From positions 10,001 through 24,746 of the forward strand of contig RQSC01001221.1 in assembly GCA_013416795.1 (NCBI GenBank): DNA of 14,746 bases, written 5' to 3'. The notes under the pieces were generated by a model, which worked only from the letters and a program-made list of their open reading frames with translations, was not told the origin of the DNA and searched no databases. Origin of the DNA: Prasinococcaceae sp. CCMP 1430. Its lineage: Eukaryota > Prasinodermophyta > Palmophyllophyceae > Prasinococcales > Prasinococcaceae. This document shows positions 7,961-14,459 of the stretch, piece after piece. Position numbers and translations under genes: made by a program. Numbering within the stretch: position 1 is the first letter of the stretch; each line of letters opens with the position of its first letter.

Positions 7961-8927
7961 ATGACGCCTGCGCCGATCTGGTCGCGGCTGCTGGTGACGT
8001 TCGCGGCGTGCGCAACACTCTCGCTGGGCCTGCGTGACGTGCTTGCGCCCGGCCTCGTGCTGAACTTTGTACCGGGCGACGTGCACGTGCAGGCGGTGTG
8101 GGCGAGCGTGGGAGAGGGGTGGGCAGCGTTGCACGCGCAGCAAATGGCAGGTGCGTGCGGGACGGCCGGCGTGATGCCACCAGCCCCCCCAGGGGGCGGT
8201 TGGCCGCGTCACCTGCGCGAGGTCGCTGCCCGCGCCTGTCCCCTCCGTGCGGGATGTGCTTGTCCCGTGCGCCCTCATCTCACACGCCCACGCTGACCCC
8301 AATCCGTCTTGCGCACCGCCCGGCGCGCCCCTCCCGTCCTCGCCGACGCGCCTCGTCAACCCCTGCCTCCCTGCGGCGCGCTTCGCCTCGGCCCCACGCT
8401 TCGTGCGCTCGCACGCAGGCGTGTTCTGGGTATTCACATCGATCATGAAGCTGGTCGAGATTGGCAGAGATGAGCACAACATGACCATCATGAGGGTGCG
8501 CAACTAGGTGCTAGCGAGACGAGGGACGCTGGCCTCTGTGGCGCCGGCGCACACAGACGCCGGCGCGGCCCACTCATCAGCGGTGCGCAGCCGTCCCACG
8601 CCGCGCGATGCCTCACATGCTCGCGCCCTGACGCCACGCTGCGACGCGCGCTCGCTTGCAATACGCGGCGCAGGTGCTACTCGGCCTGATGGACGCAGGG
8701 CTGCTCTACTTCGTGATTGACCTCTTCTTTCAGGAGCTGCAAACGGGCCGCGGCGACTGCCTCCGCCCGATTATGGCGCTTCAGGCAATCTCTGCGAGCA
8801 CCATGCTGATGACGTGCGTGCAAATGGACCCGCCACCTGCGAAACGGGCGTCGATAAGGACGCGGACACCGGCGCAAGCACCGGCGCCGACGAGCCCAAG
8901 ACCATCACGGAAAAGAAGGAGGAGTAA
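7961..8927 (+). CDS. Unassigned small membrane protein with about four hydrophobic helices (three exons, possible frame break near the end)
   Basis: Proposed exons are 7961-8150, 8419-8495 and 8674 onward. The first junction splits a Gly codon after one base (QQMA-G-VFWVF) and the second is phase 0; donors are GTGCGTG and GTGCGCA, acceptors ACGCAG and GCGCAG. Hydrophobic stretches: SRLLVTFAACATLSLGL in exon 1, GVFWVFTSIMKL in exon 2, LLGLMDAGLLYFVIDLFF and IMALQAISASTMLM in exon 3. The frame opened in exon 3 runs on to 9027 with an Arg/Pro-rich tail that looks out of frame. A +2 frame from about 8838 instead gives an acidic/lysine tail ending ITEKKEE at a TAA (8925-8927), which looks more natural. 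A 41-bp micro-intron (8818-8858) or a one-base error could link them. I do not recognise the family. The gene is convergent with the full transporter gene. Confidence 0.6.
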
Positions 8928-9271
8928 TGGACGCCCGGAAGAGGGGTTGGAAACACGCCCCGAATCGCGCTGCGAGGGCGGTGCACTGGCGCCGCGCGCG
9001 GTCGCCTGCGTGCATGCACAGGAGTAAAACGTTGAAGCTGTGCACATCCACGTCACGGGCTCACGGGGCAGTGGCGGCGTGTCAGCCGCAAGAATCATCT
9101 CCCCCGGGTCGAGCGCGTTCGCGCCGCTCGCTCGCTAGTGAGGACGCAGACATGCAATGAACTCAATGATGTTATTATAATGTATAACTAGCCTATTCCA
9201 CGACCTGATTGAAACCTCAGCGATACGTGCATCTCTACGAGAAGGGCCGAGCCACAACCGTAGCCGCGGAA
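8928..9271. other. Intergenic region between convergent genes
   Basis: No gene is supported. If the membrane protein keeps its original frame, its Arg-rich tail would extend to 9027. A patch at 9155-9200 (TGATGTTATTATAATGTATAAC) is the only AT-rich stretch and is a plausible 3'-end processing region for one or both convergent genes. Confidence 0.6.
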
Positions 9272-10127
9272 GGCGCGTGGGCCGTGCCGACGCTTAGCGG
9301 CCGGCATCCGCGACGATGAGCTCCAGCGGCTTCTGCACGGTGGGGGCGTACACGCCGCTGGCGAACACCAGCGCCACGCCCGAGCCCACGATCACCAGGG
9401 TGAGGATCCAGCCGAGGACCACCTTGCCCAGCAGCTTGTAGTTGACGCCCTTCGAGCCCTCCATCCACGCAACGGCGGAGGTGGCGCCCACCTGGCAATG
9501 CGTGGTGGACAGCGGCCAGCCCTGGCGCGAGCCGATGATGATCACCAGCGCGGCGCCCAGCTCGATGGAGTAGCCGCGCGAGGGCGACAGCTTGGCGATC
9601 TTGGTGCCCAGCGCGTGGAGGATCTTGTAGCCGTAGAGCGCCAGGCCGAGCACGATGCCGAGGCCGCCCAGCGCGAGGATCCAGTAGGCGTCGGCGCCCA
9701 TGTCGGCCTTCTTCTCCACCTTGCCCGACTTCCAGATGATGTAGATGGCGGCGTAGGGGCCGATGGCGTTGGCCACGTCGTTGGCGCCGTGGGCGAACGA
9801 GTCGCAGATGGCGGTGAGCACCTGCAGGTACTGGAAGACCTTCTCGGTCTTCTCGTCGAACACCTCGGCGTTCTCGTGGATGGCGCCCACGGTCTCGTCC
9901 TCCTCGATGATCTTCTTGGAGTCGGCGTTGAGCGAGTAGGTCATGTGGTCGCTCATCCTCTTGAAGAGCGTCTTCTTGGTGCCGTCCTCGTTGGTGTCCG
10001 ACTGGAGCTGCTCCACGTCGAGCACCACCTCCTTGCCGTCGGCCTTCTTCCAGATGCTGATCTCGCGCCCCTCGTCGATGGCGGCGCGCAGCTTGGGCAC
10101 CACCAGGAACTGCGCGATGAACGCCAC
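9272..10127. repeat. 856-bp direct repeat, copy 2 (matches 5725-6580)
   Basis: Covers the transporter stop codon, its last 277 codons and 22 bp of 3' flank. The match to 5725-6580 appears exact by eye, and similarity ends abruptly on the downstream side of the gene. Confidence 0.93.
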
Positions 10128-10850
10128 GCCGAAGCCCAGGCCGAAGGAGATTGCCACCGAGGTCTCCATCGAGGTGTCGTTGAGGCCCAGGCCCTTGGCG
10201 CCCTTGTAGATGATGAAGAAGGTGTTGATGATGATGGCGCCCGCGATGAAGATAAAGTACACGTTGAAGGCGCGGTTGTAGGAGTTCTCGGCGCGCAGCA
10301 CGAAGGTGCGCGTCAGGAAGAAGATGGCGGCGGCGAAGACGCCCGAGAAGACGGGCGAGAGGACCCACGAGATGACGATGGCCGACACGCCCTTCACGAA
10401 GGGGAAGTCGTCCGCCTCCTTCTCCCACACCACGCAGCCCGCGCCCTTGGCCACCATGGTCATGCCGATCATGCCGCCCACCGCCGAGTGGGTGGTGGAC
10501 ACGGGCAGCTCCAGGGCAGAGGCCACCAGCAGCCAGAGGGCCACCACGAAGATGACGCACATGCAGCCGTACATCAGCAGGTCGGGGGACGCCTCGAAGC
10601 AGTCGTAGTCGGCGATCTTCTTGCGGATGGTGTCGGAGACGTGCGAGCCCAGGAAGGTGGCGCCCAGGAACTCGAAGATGCCCGCCAGGATGACGGCCGA
10701 CTTGATGCTCAGCGCGCCCGAGCCCACCGAGGTGGCGTACGCGTTGGCCACATCGTTGGCGCCGATGCCGAACGCGGCGCACACCGAGAGGATGCCGCCG
10801 AGGACGACGATCCAGGTGTACGAGTCGAGGTCGTAGGTGCCTTCCGCCAT
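9294..10850 (-). CDS. PiT: Inorganic phosphate transporter, PiT/Pho4/SLC20 family (complete, intronless)
   Basis: 518 residues from ATG at 10850 to TAA at 9294-9296. The frame stays open upstream to 10976, but the leader-derived residues are not conserved and MAEGTYDLDSYTW leads straight into helix 1. PiT proteins are cation-coupled (Na+ or H+) phosphate symporters of the plasma or organelle membrane, built from two inverted repeats (family knowledge). Both halves carry the diagnostic signatures: GANDVANA at 30-37 and 355-362, with PVSTTHS at 116-122 and PLSTTHC at 446-452. Hydrophobic helices occur at about 12-30, 51-68, 92-112, 154-180, 196-216 and 232-251, and after a charged loop (about 252-340) at about 388-410, 430-441 and 473-500. 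The loop is short compared with animal PiT1/2. No intron is present, although the other complete genes here have two or three. Two partial copies flank it. Phosphate-responsive control is likely for the family but no known element was seen. Confidence 0.96.
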   Translation of the reverse strand: MAEGTYDLDSYTWIVVLGGILSVCAAFGIGANDVANAYATSVGSGALSIKSAVILAGIFEFLGATFLGSHVSDTIRKKIADYDCFEASPDLLMYGCMCVIFVVALWLLVASALELPVSTTHSAVGGMIGMTMVAKGAGCVVWEKEADDFPFVKGVSAIVISWVLSPVFSGVFAAAIFFLTRTFVLRAENSYNRAFNVYFIFIAGAIIINTFFIIYKGAKGLGLNDTSMETSVAISFGLGFGVAFIAQFLVVPKLRAAIDEGREISIWKKADGKEVVLDVEQLQSDTNEDGTKKTLFKRMSDHMTYSLNADSKKIIEEDETVGAIHENAEVFDEKTEKVFQYLQVLTAICDSFAHGANDVANAIGPYAAIYIIWKSGKVEKKADMGADAYWILALGGLGIVLGLALYGYKILHALGTKIAKLSPSRGYSIELGAALVIIIGSRQGWPLSTTHCQVGATSAVAWMEGSKGVNYKLLGKVVLGWILTLVIVGSGVALVFASGVYAPTVQKPLELIVADAGR

Positions 10851-10852
10851 GG
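10745..10852. repeat. 108-bp block identical to 13696-13803 (5' end of transporter coding sequence)
   Basis: Covers the first 35 codons and the two bases before the ATG. Beyond the ATG the two upstream regions remain clearly related but diverge by substitutions and indels. Confidence 0.92.
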
Positions 10853-11440
10853 CGGGTGGGCGGTAGTGTGTGAGTTTGTGGGTTGGGTTGGGTTGTGGGG
10901 AGGCTGCCCGCGCTGGCAGCGTGCGGTCTGGCGCCCGCGGCACTCGCAGCAGCCCGCTGGGAAAACCATGCTGCACGCAGTACCAGCCGCCGCCGGCCGG
11001 ACGTTCCGCATGGCGCTCGTGGCCACGCGGCGCTCTCGCCGCTTGCGCCGTGCCCGTTCGCCGGCTTCCTCATTATGAAAAGGCCTCCCGCTGGCGCGCG
11101 GCGCTGCGCCCCTCGCGGCGCTGCGTGCCCCTTCGACGGCGCTCTCGCGCCCGCGAGGGCATCTCGGCGCCACATGCGCGAGGGCATCTCGGCGCCGCCG
11201 GCCGGCCCGCGGAGCATCTCGAGCTGCCACGAGCGCGCGCGCTCGGGGAACGCGGCGCGTAGAACGGTGAACGCTCGAATACGACGTACGTAAGCATAGG
11301 CGTTTTGACATGAAATTACGGAAGATGTAGTTTCCAATTCTGATCTGGCCGATGTGTGTGTGCGCGCGGCGCATGACGAGTACGACGTGCGCGCATGCGA
11401 TTTGATGGTGAGCGGTTCCCCGCCTCGCGCGCGCGCCCCG
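10851..11440 (-). promoter_or_regulatory. 5' leader and probable promoter region of the complete PiT gene
   Basis: On the transcribed strand the 50 bp before the ATG is C/A-rich (repeated ACCC). The first ~145 bp aligns well with 13802-13945. More patchy matches continue, for example CTCGGGGAACGCGGCGCGTA near 11243 and 14056, and CATGCGATTTGATRG near 11395 and 14390. Conservation between two copies marks this as the likely regulatory region, but no core promoter element is recognised. No separate gene is present. Confidence 0.5.
11153..11196. repeat. 19-bp direct repeat upstream of PiT
   Basis: GCGAGGGCATCTCGGCGCC occurs at 11153-11171 and again at 11178-11196 (unit 25 bp). A shortened relative, GGAGCATCTCGAG, follows at 11211. 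All contain the GCATCT core that recurs elsewhere in this flank. Confidence 0.85.
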
Positions 11441-11514
11441 CCACGCGCGCGACTGCGCGTCCTCGCTGTGCATGGATGGTAGGTCCGCCCTGGCCTGCAG
11501 CAGAGCGCGGGCAC

Positions 11515-11517
<3 letters not shown>

Positions 11518-11547
<30 letters not shown>
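11518..11547. repeat. (CCAG)n tetranucleotide array
   Basis: About seven and a half perfect copies of CCAG. Confidence 0.95.
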
Positions 11548-11792
11548 CGGCCAACCCACAGCGCGCTACACATGGACAGAGAGAGAAAGAAAGGGGCAGG
11601 TGCGTCTCACGGACGGACGGGGCCGGTGCGGCGGGGATACGGCAAAATCTGGCACATTTTGCTGCTGCCAGGCGGACGCCGACCGACCGAAACGTCCGAC
11701 CCAACCTCCCAACGGACACGCTACAAGGAGGGCGGGCGGCGGCAATGCTCGCGTGCACGAACTTCCCGGGCCAGCATCTCGGTCTATCGCCA

Positions 11793-11816
11793 GGCTGGCT
11801 GGGCTCCCAGCCAGCC
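11793..11816. other. Perfect 11-bp inverted repeat with a 2-base spacer
   Basis: GGCTGGCTGGG and CCCAGCCAGCC are separated by CT. The arms are the same CCAG motif as the array about 250 bp to the left, so it probably arose from an inverted piece of that array. A terminator role is not supported in a eukaryotic intergenic region. Confidence 0.8.
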
Positions 11817-12178
11817 GCCGCATCTTGCTTTCCCACGTCGTGCCTTGCGTGTTCTGGCTGGCGGCGATGCGCGAAGACACAGAATGCACGCTGGCGCGCC
11901 CGGCCGGCAGGTCGGCATCTCGGTCGGGGCTGACGCGTCATCACAGTGTGTACGTGGCCGAAGAATCTGGTCGGGCTGCAGCGCACGCGCGCCTCGGCGC
12001 CGCCATGCCACCAGCTAACTAACTAACGACGCGCCGCCAACCGACAGAGCTGGACCAGCCGGCCCCGTCCGCCCGTGCCCCAGCAGTCGAGCGAATTTTG
12101 GGTTAAATTTGAAGAGGGTTCGCGAGGGCGCGAGGGCGGCCGCGGCCGGCGGCGGGTGCCGCCGGCGGGTGCCGGGCA

Positions 12179-12470
12179 CGCGCGCAGCGCCGCGCGCCGC
12201 GTTCCCCCCCCCCGCGTGCGCGCGCGCGCGCGGAAGTGTGCGTGCCCCTGTGCGTGTGTGTGGTGGTGGGGGGGAGGGTCCGTGGCTGTGTGGTGGGGTG
12301 TGCGTGTGCGCGTGCGTGCACGTGCGCGCATGCGCACGCGCGCTTGCGTGCGCACACACACGGGCGGGCGGCGGCTGCGGCGGGCCGAAAAGGCCCGCGC
12401 GCGGCATCTCCGCGCGGGGAAGATGCCCCCCCCCCCGCGGGCGGAGGGGGGGGGGGGGGGGGGGGGGGGG
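12179..12470. repeat. ~290-bp direct repeat, copy 1 (matches 14460-14746)
   Basis: Near-identical to 14460-14746 at a constant offset of 2281 until a C homopolymer that is one base longer in the other copy. It contains alternating GC, a C10 run, TG-rich sequence, GGCATCTCCGCGCGGGGAAGATGCC (imperfect hairpin) and C11 followed by a long G run. Confidence 0.92.
12426..12470. repeat. C11 - spacer - G25 homopolymer pair
   Basis: Eleven C (12426-12436) and twenty-five G (12446-12470) flank a 9-base GC-rich spacer and can pair with each other. Such tracts often stop sequencing or vary in length, and the second copy of this block ends the window inside its G run. Confidence 0.9.
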
Positions 12471-12658
12471 CGACACGTGGTCGACCCTGCGCGCGGGCCT
12501 GGGTCGGTCGGTCGGTGCACACGTGCGTGCACGCCCCAGGCAGCAGAGTGCAGCCGGTCCGGGCCTCGTCGACGGGCATCGCATCGCGGTGTGCGCGACG
12601 CTTCCCGCGAATTCGCGGGGGCGTTCGGTGCGCGCGGACATGCCGGCGCATACTGCGG

Positions 12659-12770
12659 ATGGGTGGGTTGGTGGGTGAGTGGGTGAGTTGGTGGGTGAGT
12701 TGGTGGGTGGGTTGGTTGGTGGGTGGGTGAGTTGGTGGGTGAGTTGGTGGGTGGGTGGGCGGGTGTAGGG
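12659..12770. repeat. GGGT-rich minisatellite (units such as GGGTGAGTTGGT)
   Basis: Tandem, imperfect 12- and 16-base units made of GGGT, GAGT and TGGT words, all G-rich on the + strand. Many closely spaced GGG runs make G-quadruplex formation possible on this strand. Confidence 0.92.
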
Positions 12771-13478
12771 GGGTCCTTCGCGCCGAGGCAGATGTACTGT
12801 ACTGGCTGGCTGCTGCCTGGGCTCGGCGCTCCGTCCGGCAGGGGAGGGGCAGGAGCACAGTAGTAGCTTGTAGTGGCGCCCTCCCCCTCGCCCTCGTCCC
12901 CCCCTCCCTGCGTCTCTCAGTCGCCATTCGCACACACAGCGCACTTCGTCTTTGACGTAATTCCGCGGTAAATAATTTCAAGTCGTATTGATGCCGTCTA
13001 TACATGTACGTATTCGTTCATAGCCGAAATTTCGTTTGCTCGCTCCGCGGTCCGCGGCCCGGCCGTGGATCGGAGTTAAGGTTGAAATATTACGGTACAG
13101 TACATCAAATGCCATTGAAAAAAAGTCCCGAAACCCGAACATGGCTGAATTTTGGCCCCCCCTCGCCGATGGCGCCTCGCTGCAGCGGCGGGGGTGCGGA
13201 AAGTCTCTATGAGTAGCGCGGGTAAAACTGGGCGCCATGGCGAAGCGGCGCGCGCTGGAACGATTTTTAGGCGGGCGTAAATTCGCCTGGCGATGCCGAC
13301 GATTTTAAAGTTGACCTCTGTACTGTATTTTGAGGAAATAATAGGGTTAGTATGTATGTGTTTACAGTAGACCCTATATTTCCAGGGCGGACACTATACC
13401 CTAATGAGGTTCGGGGTGCGCGCGCCGCGCTCCAGGCGGGCGCGCTTGCCACCGCGTGTGCTCGCACGCGCGGACGCT
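12771..13478. other. Non-coding stretch with an unusually AT-rich island
   Basis: No gene is supported; an 86-codon minus-strand frame (12978-13238) has no recognisable motif. From about 12955 the sequence is much less GC-rich than elsewhere. It contains ATAATAGGGTTAG at 13338-13350, similar to 1019-1034, and further AGGGT-type words on the opposite strand near 13370 and 13400. GATGTACTGTAC (12791) and its inverse (13095) are also present. Confidence 0.5.
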
Positions 13479-13652
13479 GTGCGTGTGTGTGTGTGTGTGC
13501 GCACGGCGTGTGTGTGTTCGTGTGTGTGTGTGCGCACGGTGTGTGTGTGTTCGTGTGTGTGTGTGTGTGTGTGTGTGTGCATGTGTGTGTGTGTGTGTGT
13601 GCATGTGTGTGCGCGTGTGTGTGCGCGCGTGTGTGTGCGCGTGCGTGCGCAC
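13479..13652. repeat. (TG)n / (GC)n microsatellite with 33-bp higher-order units
   Basis: TG repeat in which a unit beginning TGCGCACGG and containing TTCG occurs twice in tandem near 13498-13563, then plain TG with CATG and GCGC interruptions. Confidence 0.95.
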
Positions 13653-13694
13653 ACCGCGCGCGCCTGGCGCCCGCCGAGCGCCGCCGCCGCAGCG

Positions 13695-13695
13695 N
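13695..13695. other. Single unknown base: probable contig join
   Basis: One n separates GC-rich non-coding DNA from the interior of a transporter coding sequence, inside the first GANDVANA signature. Like 6581, the context changes at exactly one base. Confidence 0.85.
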
Positions 13696-13801
13696 TGGCC
13701 ACATCGTTGGCGCCGATGCCGAACGCGGCGCACACCGAGAGGATGCCGCCGAGGACGACGATCCAGGTGTACGAGTCGAGGTCGTAGGTGCCTTCCGCCA
13801 T
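13696..13801 (-). CDS. PiT: PiT/Pho4 phosphate transporter, first 35 codons only (truncated at a sequence gap)
   Basis: Starts at ATG 13801 and encodes residues 1-35, identical to the complete transporter at 9294-10850, ending within GANDVA just before the N at 13695. It holds helix 1 and part of the first signature. Its strand and position make it a plausible 5' end for the 3' fragment at 5747-6580; together they would leave 617 bp (10128-10744 of the full copy) unrepresented. The cause is probably an assembly break. Confidence 0.88.
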
Positions 13802-14459
13802 GGCGGGCGGGCGGTAGTGCGTGTGTGTGGGTTGTGGGTTGGGTTGGGTTGTGGGGAGGCTGCCCGCGCTGGCAGCGTGCGGTCTGGCGCCCGGGGCCCA
13901 CGCAGCAGCCCGCTGCGAAAACCATGCTGCACGCGGTACCAGCCGCCGCCGTTTGCGCGCGCGCGCGCGCGCGGCAGCGAGGTGCTTCACAGAACGGGCA
14001 TCTGGCCGCCGGCGGGGAGCATCTTTCGGCGGCTCGGCGCGCGCGCGCGCGCGCGCTCGGGGAACGCGGCGCGTACGACGGCAATTGTAATTACTCCGTT
14101 CACATCTGTTGTGAAATAAATCTACGGAAGGTTTCGTTCATAATTCTGGATGATTCTGAGTGCGACGCGGTGCGTCGTGTCGCGTTGCGTCGCGCTCCGG
14201 CGCGCGCGCGCGCGCGGGCGTACGTGCGCGCGCGCGCGTGTGTGTGTCCGCGCGCGTGTGTGTGCCTGCGTGTGTATGTGCGTGTGTGTGCGTGCGTGCG
14301 TGTGTGTGTGTGCGCGTGCGCGTGCGAGCGCGTGCGAGCGCGGCGCGCGCGAATTTCGGGCGGGAGCGCCGCGCGCGCTCCGAATTCACATGCGATTTGA
14401 TAGAGTCGCGTTCCCCGACGCGCGCGCGCGCGCGCGCGCGTTGCCAAGGGGCGCGCGCG
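13802..14459 (-). promoter_or_regulatory. 5' leader and probable promoter of the truncated right-hand PiT copy
   Basis: The first ~145 bp aligns with 10851-10994 with scattered substitutions and a small TG expansion. Farther out, similarity is patchy and broken by longer GC and TG repeats (13955-13975, 14038-14055, 14235-14345). A short AT-rich patch at 14085-14155 has a weaker counterpart near 11310-11345. No gene is seen. Confidence 0.5.
14195..14345. repeat. (GC)n and (TG)n microsatellite
   Basis: Alternating GC near 14200-14240, TG near 14240-14310, then GC with GAGCGCGTGCGAGCGCG doublets near 14325-14345. Confidence 0.9.

Larger units (their letters stand above)
11441..12178. other. Segment present upstream of the full PiT copy but absent from the right-hand copy
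   Basis: Sequence on both sides (to about 11440, and from 12179) has a counterpart in 13802-14746, but this ~740 bp does not: the counterpart passes from about 14420 to 14460 through GC repeat. It holds a (CCAG)n array, a CCAG-related hairpin and a CTAACTAACTAACG stretch near 12014-12027. No coding region is convincing. It could be an insertion in one copy or a deletion in the other. Confidence 0.5.

Noticed and set aside
7482-8296. Other open frames over the Ig-like and membrane-protein genes
   Set aside because: Arg/Pro/Ala-rich shadows in the wrong frame. The chosen frames have GC-rich third positions and sensible hydrophobic or beta-strand patterns.
10851-10976. N-terminal extension of the transporter to an upstream in-frame ATG at 10976
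   Set aside because: The extension is Pro/Arg/Ala-rich leader, and in the second copy the same region is diverged and shifted by indels, while identity begins at the ATG at 10850.
9498-11078. 526-codon plus-strand open frame opposite the transporter
   Set aside because: It is a shadow of the GC-rich transporter coding strand, dominated by Asp/His/Gly/Ala, with no recognisable domain. The opposite strand has clear PiT signatures.
11793-11816. Hairpin as a transcription terminator
   Set aside because: The organism is eukaryotic, no T run follows, and the arms come from the local CCAG repeat.
12791-13106. 12-bp inverted repeat GATGTACTGTAC / GTACAGTACATC as transposon ends
   Set aside because: A 12-bp match is expected several times by chance in a window of this size; no target-site duplication or internal gene was found.
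12978-13238. 86-codon minus-strand open frame in the AT-rich island
   Set aside because: No motif, no splice partner and no similarity that I recognise; one frame of this length is expected by chance.
5725-13801. A new multi-gene defence or metabolic system around the transporter copies
   Set aside because: The genes belong to unrelated housekeeping families, and the order across the two N positions is probably artificial.
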